A stretch of DNA of 64,000 nucleotides from assembly GCF_017377775.1 (NCBI RefSeq), contig NZ_JAFVLN010000001.1, positions 1,054,001 to 1,118,000 of the forward strand, given 5' to 3'. The notes beneath the pieces were generated by a model. The model saw only the letters and a program-made list of their open reading frames with translations. It was not told where the DNA came from and made no database searches. Source of the DNA: Streptomyces sp. VRA16 Mangrove soil. Lineage in GTDB: Bacteria; Actinomycetota; Actinomycetes; Streptomycetales; Streptomycetaceae. Shown here one piece after another: positions 1-8,336 of the stretch (the first letter of the stretch is position 1; each line of letters opens with the position of its first letter). The position numbers and the translations under genes are program-made.

Positions 1-1
1 G

Positions 2-460
2 GTCGGTGAGCGGCGGCTCGTCGCGATCGTGTGCACACACGCCCACGACGACCACATCGACGCCGCGCCCGCCCTCGCGGAGCGGACCGGCGCGCCGATC
101 CTGCTGCACCCGGCCGACACCGACCTGTGGAAGCTGACGCACCCGGACCGCGCCCCCGACGGCGACCTCGCCGACGGTCAGCGCCTGTCCGTCGCGGGCG
201 TCGAGTTGACGGTGCTGCACACGCCGGGGCACTGCCACGGCGCGGTCAGCCTGTACGCCCCCGCGCTCGGCACCGTCTTCACCGGCGACACCCTCTTCCA
301 GGGCGGACCGGGTGCGACCGGCCGTACGTTCAGCGACTTCCCGACGATCGTCGCGTCGATCCGCGAGCGGCTCCTCACGCTGCCGCCCGAGACCGTCGTG
401 CGCACCGGACACGGTGACAGCACGACGATCGGGGCGGAGGCGCCCGGCCTTCAGGACTGA
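2..460 (+). CDS. MBL-fold metallo-hydrolase (5' end outside window)
   Basis: Metallo-beta-lactamase-fold hydrolase of the glyoxalase II-like type. The reading frame is open from base 2 and the real start lies to the left. The metal-binding signature THAHDDH is followed by HTPGHCHGAV, the TGDTLF metal-bridging Asp motif and a late TGHGDST histidine, in the order and spacing of the family. The likely role is hydrolysis of a thioester or ester with a dinuclear metal site in the cytoplasm. The GTG at 29 falls between a conserved strand and the metal motif, so it is not the start. The substrate cannot be told from sequence. Confidence 0.85.
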   Translation, partial: VGERRLVAIVCTHAHDDHIDAAPALAERTGAPILLHPADTDLWKLTHPDRAPDGDLADGQRLSVAGVELTVLHTPGHCHGAVSLYAPALGTVFTGDTLFQGGPGATGRTFSDFPTIVASIRERLLTLPPETVVRTGHGDSTTIGAEAPGLQD

Positions 461-526
461 CAGCGACACCTGCGGCTTCGCCGCGGGCCCGAGGTCACTG
501 AGCCGGACGAGCGTGGGCGGTGCTCA

Positions 527-937
527 TCAGCAGGGCGCGAGCACCGCCCGCACCGTCTTGCCGCCGCGCGGATGCGGCTCGACGCTCCACCGGCTGGCCA
601 AGGCGCGCACCAGCGTGATGCCGCGGCCCGATTCCGCCGACTGCGACGCGGTCTTGAGACGGGGCACCCCCGGCCCGTCGTCGTGCACCGCCACCGTCAG
701 CTCGCCCGCGTCCAGACGCAGACTCATCCGGCAGCGGCCCGCGGACGCCTTCGTGGCGTTGGTGACCAGCTCCGAGACCACCAACTCCGCGTCCGCCGTG
801 GCGCTGTCGGGCCGCCCGGCCAGGAACGACCTGGTCAGGCGCCGGGCCAGTCGAGGGGCTCCGGAGCCCTGCGGCATGAGGTACTCCACGCGTGCGGCCC
901 GCCGCTCGGCGTCCCTGAGCGCACGCATGCCGATCAC
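527..937 (-). CDS. ATP-binding protein, anti-sigma regulatory factor (RsbW/HATPase_c_2) type
   Basis: Small (136 residues) single-domain GHKL-type ATPase of the class abundant in Streptomyces. The N-box is ELVTNATKAS, followed by the G1 box DDGPGVP and a late GRGITLVRAL G2-like segment. Family members act as anti-sigma factor kinases or as partners of PP2C phosphatases and anti-anti-sigma factors. Its start overlaps the stop of the upstream VanZ-like gene by four bases (ATGA), so the two are probably translationally coupled. No partner sigma factor or antagonist gene is adjacent, so its target is unknown. Confidence 0.85.
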   Translation of the reverse strand: MIGMRALRDAERRAARVEYLMPQGSGAPRLARRLTRSFLAGRPDSATADAELVVSELVTNATKASAGRCRMSLRLDAGELTVAVHDDGPGVPRLKTASQSAESGRGITLVRALASRWSVEPHPRGGKTVRAVLAPC

Positions 938-1527
938 TTCCTTTCGCTGTCGACTCGCTGCATCATCCGGGTCCAGCTTCGGTCACGGGGCCCATTCCCA
1001 CGGAACCTGATTTTCAAGCGGCGTTCCTCCCGCGGTCCGGCCAGGGCGTGGTAACGGTGCCCGATGCGCCGGCCCACGAGGACGTAGGCGATCAGTGCAC
1101 CGGCCGTGTTGAGCAGGACGTCGTCCACGTCGAAGGCCCGGCCCTCCACCAGCGCGCCCTGCGCCATCTCCACGAGCACCATGACGAGCGCCGTGACCAG
1201 CAGGACACGCAGCATCCGCCTCCGGCGTGCCACCAGCACCGGCATGAACAGCCCGAACGGGGCGCCGAGGAGGAGATTTCCGCCGATCTGCTTGCAGGCG
1301 GCCAGGAAGGTGTACGACTCCGCGTACTGCCGCAGGCTGGCCCCCGGCCGCAGATTGGCCCCCGCGATCCCGTCGGACGCGGGGGAGGGAGTGAGCGTGA
1401 GCCGGGCGAGCACCGCGGAGAACGCCACCAGGGCGACGAAGGCCACGAGCGCCATGACCGCCCGCACCGCCACCCGCCACCATCGGGCCGTCCGCTGCTC
1501 GCTGCGTTGTGTCGTCGCCGATGTCAT
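934..1527 (-). CDS. VanZ-family membrane protein
   Basis: 197-residue integral membrane protein with about four hydrophobic segments. It has the VanZ-like core: an N-terminal TM helix, a KQIGGNLLLGAPFGLFMP segment, and a VEMAQ...RAFDVDDVLLNTAGALIAY segment with the conserved Glu, Asp and Asn residues. I start it at the ATG ending at 1527; a longer open frame reaches 1635 but that extension is Arg/Pro-rich and looks non-coding. VanZ proteins are linked to teicoplanin resistance, but most actinobacterial members have no known role. It lies upstream of and overlaps the ATPase gene by four bases. Confidence 0.8.
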   Translation of the reverse strand: MTSATTQRSEQRTARWWRVAVRAVMALVAFVALVAFSAVLARLTLTPSPASDGIAGANLRPGASLRQYAESYTFLAACKQIGGNLLLGAPFGLFMPVLVARRRRMLRVLLVTALVMVLVEMAQGALVEGRAFDVDDVLLNTAGALIAYVLVGRRIGHRYHALAGPREERRLKIRFRGNGPRDRSWTRMMQRVDSERK

Positions 1528-1564
1528 GCATCCCGGTTGCCCGCGATGTGCGGGATCAGACGCG

Positions 1565-1852
1565 TCACCCGCTTTCGGTGGGGTGCGCCAGCGTGTCGAG
1601 GAAGCGCTCGAACGCGGGCGACGACGCGCCGTCACCGCACCGGCCCCGCTCCACGTGCGGTATCGACAGCTTGCCCAGGTTCCGTGCCTGCGCCTCGATG
1701 GCCGCGGCCAAGTGCAGCCGTTCCAGGGCCCGTTCGGCGGCCGAGCGGCGAACGTACTCGATGACTGTCACGCCCAGCTGATCCGCGTGCTTGCGGACCG
1801 CGTCGTACTCGTCGGGCGTGAAGAGCTCCCGCAGGAGCGCGGTACCGTCCAT
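1565..1852 (-). CDS. small hypothetical protein, RHH-like N-terminal half
   Basis: 95-residue protein that I do not recognise. The N-terminal half (TPDEYDAVRKHADQLGVTV followed by IEYVRRSAAERAL) has the alternating pattern of a ribbon-helix-helix antitoxin or repressor, a short strand followed by two amphipathic helices. The second half is featureless. The start has no strong ribosome-binding site. It lies alone between the glutamate-synthase-like gene and the VanZ gene on the same strand, and no toxin-like partner overlaps it. It could be a small DNA-binding protein or a spurious frame. Confidence 0.5.
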   Translation of the reverse strand: MDGTALLRELFTPDEYDAVRKHADQLGVTVIEYVRRSAAERALERLHLAAAIEAQARNLGKLSIPHVERGRCGDGASSPAFERFLDTLAHPTESG

Positions 1853-1947
1853 GGCGGCATGATGCCGTTCCGGTTCGCGACGCGCGGGCGGATGGCATAT
1901 TCACCCCCCGTTCGCGTGGAGTTGGTGCATGCCGGTGGCGCGCGCGA

Positions 1948-3603
1948 TCAGAAGCGGTCGGGGTCCGCTGCCGCCCAGTCCCGGGCCCAGGTCCCGGGAG
2001 GCCGGTCCGTCAACTGCCCCGGTTCCAGCCAGTCGTAGAGGCTCGCGTAGGGCTGCAGCTCATGGGGTGCGATGCGACGGACCAGCTGATGCGGTCCCAG
2101 GTCGCGGGGATCACGCACGCCCATCGCCGCCATGATCTGGGTCGCACTGCGCACCGTGGCCCGCTGGTAGTGGTGGACCCGGACGCCCTTGTCCGTCACG
2201 TCCAACGCCCGTGCGCGGCGCGGGTCCTGGGTGGTCACACCGACCGGGCAGGTGTTGGTGTGGCAGCGCTGCGCCTGGATGCAGCCGACCGCGAACATCA
2301 TGGCACGGGCCGCGTTCGTGAAGTCGGCGCCCTGGACCAGCCGCTTGACGATGTCGGCCCCGGTGGCGACCTTGCCACTGGCGCCGATCCGGACCCGGTC
2401 CCGGATCCCCGCGCCCACCAGCGAGTTGTGCACGGTGATCAGACCCTCGGTGAGCGGCATCCCGAGATGGTCGGCGAACTCCAGCGGGGCCGCGCCCGTG
2501 CCGCCCTCCGCACCGTCCACGATCACGAAGTCCGGCGCGATCCCCTCGGCGAGGATGGCCTTGCAGACGCCCAGGAACTGCGTCCGCGATCCCACGCACA
2601 GCTTGAACCCGACGGGCTTGCCGCCCGTGAGCTCCCGCAACTCGGCCAGAAAGAGCACGAGTTGGCGCGGCGTGTCGAACTCGCGGTGGTAGGGAGGCGA
2701 GATGACCGTCTCGCCCTCGGGTACGTCGCGTACGCGTGCGATCTCGGCGTTCACCTTGCTGCCCGGCAGTACCCCGCCGATCCCCGGCTTCGCGCCCTGC
2801 GACAGCTTCACGGACACGCACTTGACCTGCTCGCGCGCCGCCTTCTCGGTGAACTCGTCGCGGTCGAAGCCGCCGTCGTCGGTGCGGCATCCGAAGTAGC
2901 CCGTGCCGATCTCCCACACCAGATCGCCGCCGTACGCCAGATGGTGCTCGGACAGCCCGCCCTCACCGGTGTCGTGGGCGAAGCCGCCCAGCGCCGCGCC
3001 CTTGTTGAGCGCGCGGATCGCAGGCGCCGACAGGGCGCCGAAGCTCATCGCGGAGATGTTGAGGAGCGCCATGTCGTACGGGCGTGCGCAGTCGGGTCCG
3101 CCCACCCGTACCGTCGGCGGCCGCTCGGGCGGGTCCACCGGGCGCATCGACGGCACCAGGAACTCGTATCCCTGCTCGTACACGTCCCGCTCGGTGCCGA
3201 ACGGTTCCTCGGCCGCCCGGCCCTCCTCGTACTTCGCCCGCTCGTAGACGATGTCGCGCACATCCCGGTCGTAGGGACGGCCGTCGTAGTTGCGCTCGAT
3301 GAAGTACTGCTGCATCTCGGGGCGCAGCGCCTCCATGAGGAAGCGCAGATGCCCGAGCAGCGGATAGTTGCGCAGGATCGAGTGGCGGGTCTGGGTCAGG
3401 TCCCACACGCCCAGCACGGTCAGCGCGAGCAGCGGGCCGGCCGCGCACCACCACCAGGGCGAGACGAGCAGCGACAGGACGAGGGTTCCGGCCGCGCCTG
3501 CGGCGACGGCGAGGAGGAGGAGAAAACGGCGCACGGTCCGAGTGAAACGCACGCGGTGCCGATCGGCTCGCGCCGACACAGGGTGGCGGGGTGGACCCTC
3601 CAC
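1948..3603 (-). CDS. membrane-anchored FMN-binding glutamate-synthase-family protein
   Basis: 551-residue protein. Residues about 20-70 form two hydrophobic segments, so the enzyme is probably membrane-tethered. The rest is the FMN/TIM-barrel synthase domain of glutamate synthase, with the LNISAMSFGALS and VKLSQGAKPGIGG segments, DFVIVDGAEGGTGAAP, and a CIQAQRCHTNTCPVG cysteine cluster that in the family holds a 3Fe-4S centre. The N-terminal glutaminase domain and C-terminal beta-helix of classical GltB are absent, so it cannot be a complete ammonia-channelling synthase. Its true reaction is not established. The GTG start at 3601-3603 sits 17 bases from an iron box, which suggests iron control of this Fe-S flavoprotein. 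Confidence 0.85.
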   Translation of the reverse strand: MEGPPRHPVSARADRHRVRFTRTVRRFLLLLAVAAGAAGTLVLSLLVSPWWWCAAGPLLALTVLGVWDLTQTRHSILRNYPLLGHLRFLMEALRPEMQQYFIERNYDGRPYDRDVRDIVYERAKYEEGRAAEEPFGTERDVYEQGYEFLVPSMRPVDPPERPPTVRVGGPDCARPYDMALLNISAMSFGALSAPAIRALNKGAALGGFAHDTGEGGLSEHHLAYGGDLVWEIGTGYFGCRTDDGGFDRDEFTEKAAREQVKCVSVKLSQGAKPGIGGVLPGSKVNAEIARVRDVPEGETVISPPYHREFDTPRQLVLFLAELRELTGGKPVGFKLCVGSRTQFLGVCKAILAEGIAPDFVIVDGAEGGTGAAPLEFADHLGMPLTEGLITVHNSLVGAGIRDRVRIGASGKVATGADIVKRLVQGADFTNAARAMMFAVGCIQAQRCHTNTCPVGVTTQDPRRARALDVTDKGVRVHHYQRATVRSATQIMAAMGVRDPRDLGPHQLVRRIAPHELQPYASLYDWLEPGQLTDRPPGTWARDWAAADPDRF

Positions 3604-3619
3604 GACGATCTCCGCTAAG

Positions 3620-3638
3620 TTAGGTGAGGCTTACCTAA
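3620..3638. promoter_or_regulatory. iron box (DmdR/DtxR/IdeR-type operator)
   Basis: The 19-base sequence TTAGGTGAGGCTTACCTAA is an inverted repeat matching the actinobacterial iron-box pattern TTAGGTTAGGCTCACCTAA. It lies between the divergent starts at 3603 (minus) and 3652 (plus), 13 bases before the DUF2470 start. Repression of one or both genes by the iron-loaded regulator under iron-replete conditions is the expected reading. Confidence 0.9.
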
Positions 3639-3651
3639 GGGAGGTTCGGGA

Positions 3652-4350
3652 ATGGGTGTCCGACAGATCGCTGCCGCCGTCCCCACCGCTGCGGCTCGCG
3701 CGCGCTCCGTGCTCGCCGCCGCGTGGACGTGCGGCGTCACCACCGACGTGGGGCAGGACGACCTCGTCGCCGCGCACCGCGTCGCGGCCGAGGACGGCAC
3801 GGTGCGGATCACGGCGCCGGCCGAGAGCGTGCTCGCCGCCGCCGTGCTGTGCGCGCCGCACGGACGGCCCACGACCCTGCTGGAGTTCGCGGACGTGGCA
3901 CCTGTGCCCGTCCGCGACCGGGTCCGGGCCCGCGTCTGGCTCTCGGGCGAACTGGTCCCGGACGGCGAGGAGTTGGTGCTGCGAACCGAGCGGGCCGTGC
4001 TGCAGACCCGCACCGAGCGGATCGGCATCGACCTCGACGAGCTCGCCGCGACCGACCCGGACCCGCTGACGCTCGCCGAGCCCCGGTTGCTCACCCATCT
4101 CGCGGACTCGCACCCGGAGGCCGTCGAGCAGCTCACCCGGCTCGTCACGCCCGACAGCCTGCACCGCGTCGTCCGCGTCCAGCCGCTCGCCGTCGATCGG
4201 CACGGACTGACATTGCGTCTGGAGCGGGCGCGCGGTCAGGCCGACGTCCGCATCCCGTTCCACAGCCCCGCCGACGACCTGGCCTCCCTCACCGAGCGCA
4301 TGCACTGCCTGCTCGCGTCGGCGCAGTCCGTCAGCCGCCGGGGGAGGTGA
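3652..4350 (+). CDS. DUF2470 domain-containing protein
   Basis: 232-residue protein. The C-terminal half (about 115-225: LAEPRLLTHLADSHPEAVEQLTRLV... then a VDRHGLTLRLE strand) matches the DUF2470 fold that in other proteins is fused to split-barrel HugZ-like haem-binding or haem-degrading domains. The N-terminal half has the strand pattern of a pyridoxamine-oxidase-like split barrel without clear catalytic residues. The start has GGGAGG nine bases upstream. An iron box directly upstream, together with the family's link to haem, suggests a role in iron or haem handling. That role is inferred, not shown. It converges with the acyltransferase gene, and the coding ends overlap by 20 bases. Confidence 0.8.
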   Translation: MGVRQIAAAVPTAAARARSVLAAAWTCGVTTDVGQDDLVAAHRVAAEDGTVRITAPAESVLAAAVLCAPHGRPTTLLEFADVAPVPVRDRVRARVWLSGELVPDGEELVLRTERAVLQTRTERIGIDLDELAATDPDPLTLAEPRLLTHLADSHPEAVEQLTRLVTPDSLHRVVRVQPLAVDRHGLTLRLERARGQADVRIPFHSPADDLASLTERMHCLLASAQSVSRRGR

Positions 4351-5437
4351 CCTTCTCGCGCGGTGTCGGCTGTTCGGGTGCGGGGCGCTGCCGGGGTCCG
4401 CGGAAGGCCCACTCCATCCGCGGCTCGACGACCGGCCGGAACACGCGCCGCACCGGTTGCGTGCACAACAGGGTGATCAGGGCGACGGCCGCCGCGGTGA
4501 CCGCCAGTTCGCCCGGCGGGCTGTGCAGCCACGGGTGCGCGTACCAGTCGCCGAACCGGGAGGCCTTGATGACGAACCCGTGCAGCAGATACGCGTAGAT
4601 GGTGCCGGTACCCAGCGCCGTGAACCACAGCCTGCGCCCCGGCACCCAGGCGAGGAAGCAGGCGGTGAGTAACAGCGCCAGCACGAACAGGGCGGGGGTC
4701 GCCCACAGCCCCGCCCATGCGGGCACGCCGCGCCCCACCACGCTGCCGCGGTGGTAGAACCAGCCCGCGTCGAACCACGGCGCCACCCGGTACGCGACCA
4801 CGACGGCCGCGCCGAGCACCGCCGGCGCCGCGAGCCGGACCCGCCACCGGCGCAGCCACGAGAAGTGCGCGGGCCGCAGCACGAGGCCCGCCACGAAGAA
4901 CGGCAGGAACTGCAGGACGCGTTGGAGTGCCAGGTCACCGCCCGCGCCGGGCCACATCGACACGGCCGTGCCCACGGCCAGCGCGACCGGCACGGGGTGG
5001 CGCAGCTGGAGCCAGAGCGGCGTCGACAGCCGCCAGATGAACAGCGCGACCAGGAACCACATCAGGTACCAGGGGTCCAGCAGGCTGATCGGATACCCGG
5101 GATCGTCCTGCGCCCACCGGTAGAACAGCGTGTACGCCACCTCGAAGACGACGTACGGGACGACGACCCCCGTCAGCAGCCGCTTCAGCCGCCCCGGCGA
5201 CATGTCGAACCGGCGTGAGAAGTACCCGGATATGAGAGCGAACGCGGGCATGTGGAAGGCGTACACCGTGAGATAGACGGCGGTCACCGCGCGGGAACCG
5301 TAGGTCAGCGGTTCCCAGGCGTGCCCGCACGCGACGAGCACGATCGTCAGGAACTTCGCGTTGTCGAAGTACGCGTCGCGCACCGTGCCCGTGGTCGCCG
5401 TGGCCCGTGCCCGTCCGGTTGCCGCCTGCTGTTCCAT
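4331..5437 (-). CDS. acyltransferase family membrane protein
   Basis: 368-residue polytopic membrane protein of the acyltransferase-3 (OafA/fucose-4-O-acetylase-like) type. It starts with the family-typical YFDNAKFLTIVLVACGHAWEPL segment containing the catalytic-type His, followed by FHMPAFALISGYFSRR and about ten TM segments ending near residue 345. The C-terminal tail is cytoplasmic and basic/proline-rich. Such enzymes transfer acyl groups to sugars or lipids at the membrane. I use the ATG ending at 5437; the longer frame to 5524 lacks a good site and family-like sequence. Confidence 0.8.
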   Translation of the reverse strand: MEQQAATGRARATATTGTVRDAYFDNAKFLTIVLVACGHAWEPLTYGSRAVTAVYLTVYAFHMPAFALISGYFSRRFDMSPGRLKRLLTGVVVPYVVFEVAYTLFYRWAQDDPGYPISLLDPWYLMWFLVALFIWRLSTPLWLQLRHPVPVALAVGTAVSMWPGAGGDLALQRVLQFLPFFVAGLVLRPAHFSWLRRWRVRLAAPAVLGAAVVVAYRVAPWFDAGWFYHRGSVVGRGVPAWAGLWATPALFVLALLLTACFLAWVPGRRLWFTALGTGTIYAYLLHGFVIKASRFGDWYAHPWLHSPPGELAVTAAAVALITLLCTQPVRRVFRPVVEPRMEWAFRGPRQRPAPEQPTPREKVTSPGG

Positions 5438-5551
5438 CGCTGTGCCGCGCCCCCTCCTCCTGTGCGGGTCAGGTCCCGCGCCTGCCCCGCACCGACCGTT
5501 CCATGTCCGAAAGGTGTGACACAAGCGCCGCAGGGGAGGAGGCGGGTGCGT

Positions 5552-5619
5552 GGGGCGCGCCCGCGAGGCCGGTGGCCGGGGCGTCCGGGTGCCTGGCGAC
5601 CGCCCCGTGGGCGCGCCCC
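5552..5619. terminator. possible long-loop hairpin downstream of the SDR gene
   Basis: Two 11-base arms, GGGGCGCGCCC at 5552-5562 and GGGCGCGCCCC at 5609-5619, are reverse complements with a 46-base loop. They lie in the 231-base gap between the acyltransferase start and the SDR stop. The arms are nearly self-palindromic and there is no T-tract, so termination is only a guess. I see no gene in this gap. Confidence 0.3.
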
Positions 5620-5668
5620 GCGGACCGGGTACCCACGAAGGGGGATCGAACCGTCGCCGGCCGCGGGA

Positions 5669-6445
5669 TCAGACCGCGGTGTAGGCGCCGTCGACCAGGT
5701 GGTAGCTGCCCGCGACGAACGAGGCGCGGTCGGAGAGCAGGAACACGATCAGCTCCGCGACCTCCTCGGACCGGCCCAGACGGCCGGCCGGGTGCAGGGC
5801 GACGAGCCCGTCGTGAGCGGCCTGGTCCATCTCCTTGAGCAGCGGCGTCTCGATGAAGCCGGGGCCGACCGCGTTGACCCGGATGCCCTTGGCGGAGTAC
5901 TCCGCCGCGGCCGTCTTCGTCAGGCCCACGACACCGTGCTTCGCCGCCACGTAGGCGGGCGAGCCGGCGAAGCCGACCGAACCGAGGATGGAGGCGACGT
6001 TCACGATCGCGCCGCCCCTGCCGGCCGCCTCGATGACCGGGAGTTCGTAACGGAGCGAGTAGAAGACGCCGTTCAGGTTGGTGGCGATCACACGGTCGTA
6101 GGCGTCGATGTCGTACGCGCCCGTGGGGGTGCTCGGGCCGCCGATGCCGGCGTTGTTCACGGCGAGGTCGAGCCCGCCGAAGGTGTCGACGGTGAACTGG
6201 ACCGCGGCCTCGACCGAGGCGGGCTCAGTCACGTCGAGGGCGACGGCGGCGGCCTTGATGCCCTCGGACGCGAGGGTCTCGGCGGCCTCCTTGGCGCCCT
6301 GCTCGTTGTAGTCGGCGATGACGACGTTGGCTCCGGCGCTGCCCAGGCGGCGGGCGGTGGCCAGGCCGATGCCGGAGGCGGCGCCGGTGACCAGGGCGGT
6401 CTTCCCGGTGAACTCGGCTGCTTCGGCGGCGGGGGTGGTGCTCAT
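5669..6445 (-). CDS. SDR-family NAD(P)-dependent oxidoreductase
   Basis: 258-residue classical short-chain dehydrogenase. The N-terminal TGAASGIGLATA cofactor motif is followed by the DVTEPAS Asp, NNAGIG, the catalytic Ser in NVASILGS, and YVAAK (Tyr-x3-Lys), then PGFIETP. The Asp in IADYN after the second beta strand suggests NAD rather than NADP. The ATG ending at 6445 has AGAGAG 11 bases upstream; a GTG at 6457 in frame overlaps the tetR stop and is the alternative. It lies immediately downstream of the TetR gene on the same strand and is probably co-transcribed with it and under its control. The substrate is unknown. Confidence 0.9.
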   Translation of the reverse strand: MSTTPAAEAAEFTGKTALVTGAASGIGLATARRLGSAGANVVIADYNEQGAKEAAETLASEGIKAAAVALDVTEPASVEAAVQFTVDTFGGLDLAVNNAGIGGPSTPTGAYDIDAYDRVIATNLNGVFYSLRYELPVIEAAGRGGAIVNVASILGSVGFAGSPAYVAAKHGVVGLTKTAAAEYSAKGIRVNAVGPGFIETPLLKEMDQAAHDGLVALHPAGRLGRSEEVAELIVFLLSDRASFVAGSYHLVDGAYTAV

Positions 6446-6453
6446 GGTGCGTG

Positions 6454-7125
6454 TCACTCTCTGGTTGCGGTGTCGGAGGTCGCCGCCGATCGGGCGGCCT
6501 CCCCGATGAGGGCGTCGTAGGCCCGCTCCACGAGTGCGGCTAGGTCCTCGGCGTCCGTGCCCGCGCCGCGCGCCCAGGTGCGCAGCGCGGCGGTCAGCAC
6601 ACCGGCCGCGGCCCCGACGACGACCTCGGGACGCGGGTCCCGGGCCGGATCGGTGCCGAGCCGGTCGGCGATGATGCGTACGGATTCGTCCTGGGCGTCG
6701 ACCCGGATCCGCTCGTACGCGGCGAACAAGGCGGGCTCGCGGTCCACGGCCGCGTACAGACGGCGCTGCTCGGGCCGGTGGTGCCAGCTCGGAGCGGCCT
6801 GGTCGGCGAGCCAGTCGGCGACCGCCCTGCGGTAGGCGAGCAGGGGCGGTTCGCCGGCCGGGCGCTCGCGCAGCGCGGCGTTGATCCGGGCACCGTCGGC
6901 CCGCGTGAAGTCGAGCGCCGCGTCCTCCTTGCCGGAGAAATGCCGGCTGAAGGTGCGGCGCGTGACATCGGCGCGCTCGGCGATCGCCTCGACGGTGACC
7001 TCCGCGAGGCCCCGCTCCAGCACGAGCGCGACAGCGGCCTCGGCCAGCGCCTCACGCGTCCGGCGTGCCTTGATCTGCCGACGGTCCGCGGAGGCCGGGG
7101 TGGGAGTGGGCTCGTTCGCCTTCAT
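6454..7125 (-). CDS. TetR/AcrR-family regulator
   Basis: 223-residue TetR repressor. The DNA-binding domain spans residues about 18-65 with helix-turn-helix AIAERADVTRRTFSRHFSGKEDAAL. The C-terminal domain is a variable ligand pocket. The start is the ATG ending at 7125; the frame stays open far upstream through the polyketide synthase region, but that part is antisense-like noise. The doubled GGGACAT operator lies only 22-54 bases upstream, so autoregulation is likely. The SDR gene follows within a few bases, and the type III polyketide synthase lies just upstream on the same strand. Confidence 0.9.
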   Translation of the reverse strand: MKANEPTPTPASADRRQIKARRTREALAEAAVALVLERGLAEVTVEAIAERADVTRRTFSRHFSGKEDAALDFTRADGARINAALRERPAGEPPLLAYRRAVADWLADQAAPSWHHRPEQRRLYAAVDREPALFAAYERIRVDAQDESVRIIADRLGTDPARDPRPEVVVGAAAGVLTAALRTWARGAGTDAEDLAALVERAYDALIGEAARSAATSDTATRE

Positions 7126-7146
7126 GTCTCCGAGAGTACACCTTTG

Positions 7147-7179
7147 ATGTCCCAATGGGACATGTGTCCTGGTGGGACA
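7147..7179. promoter_or_regulatory. tandem TetR-type operator
   Basis: ATGTCCCAATGGGACAT (7147-7163) is a perfect 8-1-8 inverted repeat. It is followed at once by a second, looser repeat, TGTCC-N5-GGACA (7165-7179). Both lie directly upstream of the TetR start at 7125. Two adjacent palindromes of this size are typical for TetR dimers bound side by side. Confidence 0.8.
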
Positions 7180-7202
7180 TTTCGCCGGGCGGCTGTCGGC
7201 CG

Positions 7203-8243
7203 TCAGCCGTGCCAGTGGCCGTGCAGGGCGGCCGTGGTGAATCCGGGCCCGTAGGCGACCATCGTGCCGCGGGCGCCGGGGGACGGCGGCAGGGCGTGGG
7301 TGCGTTCGAGGACGCGCAGCACGCTGACGCCGCCGAGGTTGCCCTCCTCGGTGAGCGTGTCCGTGGAGTGCCGTGCGGCGTCCGCGTCGAGGCCGAGCAG
7401 GTCGATGGTGTCGGTGATGATGCGGGGGCTGCCCGGGTGGACGACGGCGAAGTCCGAGTGGCGTGTGGCGAGCCAGTCCCGCAGGACCGGGACGACCTCG
7501 GTGCTGGAGTTGCGGCCCTGCTTGGTCGCGTCGAAGTGCAGGCCGTCGGACTCGATCCGTCCCGCCAGACGCTCCGCCGTCCCCGGCAGGACGTACTCGA
7601 AGCTGTCCTCGATCGCGAACCCGGGGACCAGGGGCTCGTCGCTGAGCACGGCCGCTGCCGCCGAGTCGCCGAACAGCGCCTTGTAGATCATCGACTCGAT
7701 GCCGGTGTCGCTGTGGTGATAGACGGTCGAGAGGATCTCCGCGGCGACGACCAGCACGGTGCTGCCCGGTCGTGCGGTCACCATCTCGGCCGCCCGGATG
7801 AGGGCCTTGGTCCCGCCGGTGCACGCGGCCGACGTGATGGCCAGGCCGCGTGCCGAGGGGCGCATGCCGAGGCCCGTCATGAGGTGGACGTCCAGGTGGG
7901 GCACGGCCCAGCCGGTGGAGTGCGTGGTGACGACGCCGTCCAGGTCCGCCGCGGTGAGTCCGGCGGCGGAGAGGGCGTCGGAGGCTGCCTGCAGGCCGAG
8001 TTCGAGCGCGTCGGCGAAGTCCGTGCGGACCCGCGCGGCGATCCCGGCCTCCCCGGCGACGCTCGGGTCGCCGAGCGGGCGGCTGAAGTACCGCGTCTGG
8101 ACGCCGCATCCGGACACGGCGCGCAGCGCCGCGCCGAGACGCGGGTGGCCCGCATGGTGCGAGCGTATGTCGTCGGCTATCTCGGCGGTGGTGATTTTGT
8201 GGGCACCGAGGGCGGTTCTGGGACGGGAGACGTGAACGGGCAT
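7203..8243 (-). CDS. type III polyketide synthase (chalcone/stilbene synthase family)
   Basis: 346-residue ketosynthase-like enzyme with the Cys-His-Asn triad of type III PKSs. Cys141 lies in ITSAACTGG, His269 in VVHPGSPR, and Asn302 in EEGNLGGVSV. The last motif departs from the usual GNMSS. The C-terminal MVAYGPGFT matches the family's GFGPG loop. These cytoplasmic homodimers condense acyl-CoA starters with malonyl-CoA into pyrones, resorcinols or naphthalenes. I start at the ATG ending at 8243 with GGGAG upstream. An SDR and two regulators flank it, but no methyltransferase, P450 or oxygenase typical of a full cluster. The residues that set product type cannot be judged by eye. Confidence 0.9.
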   Translation of the reverse strand: MPVHVSRPRTALGAHKITTAEIADDIRSHHAGHPRLGAALRAVSGCGVQTRYFSRPLGDPSVAGEAGIAARVRTDFADALELGLQAASDALSAAGLTAADLDGVVTTHSTGWAVPHLDVHLMTGLGMRPSARGLAITSAACTGGTKALIRAAEMVTARPGSTVLVVAAEILSTVYHHSDTGIESMIYKALFGDSAAAAVLSDEPLVPGFAIEDSFEYVLPGTAERLAGRIESDGLHFDATKQGRNSSTEVVPVLRDWLATRHSDFAVVHPGSPRIITDTIDLLGLDADAARHSTDTLTEEGNLGGVSVLRVLERTHALPPSPGARGTMVAYGPGFTTAALHGHWHG

Positions 8244-8336
8244 GTGGGGCTCCCACAGAGACGGAAGGGGGGTGTGTGTGTGGGGGGGGGCCGGTCCAAC
8301 GTACGTCACCCTCGCCTCGCCCAGAAGAGCCGACGG

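Noticed and set aside
8268..8291. GT-rich and ten-G tract before the PKS gene
   Set aside because: A homopolymer run in the gap upstream of the PKS start. It could affect sequencing accuracy or spacing, but there is no evidence of a phase switch because it is outside any reading frame.
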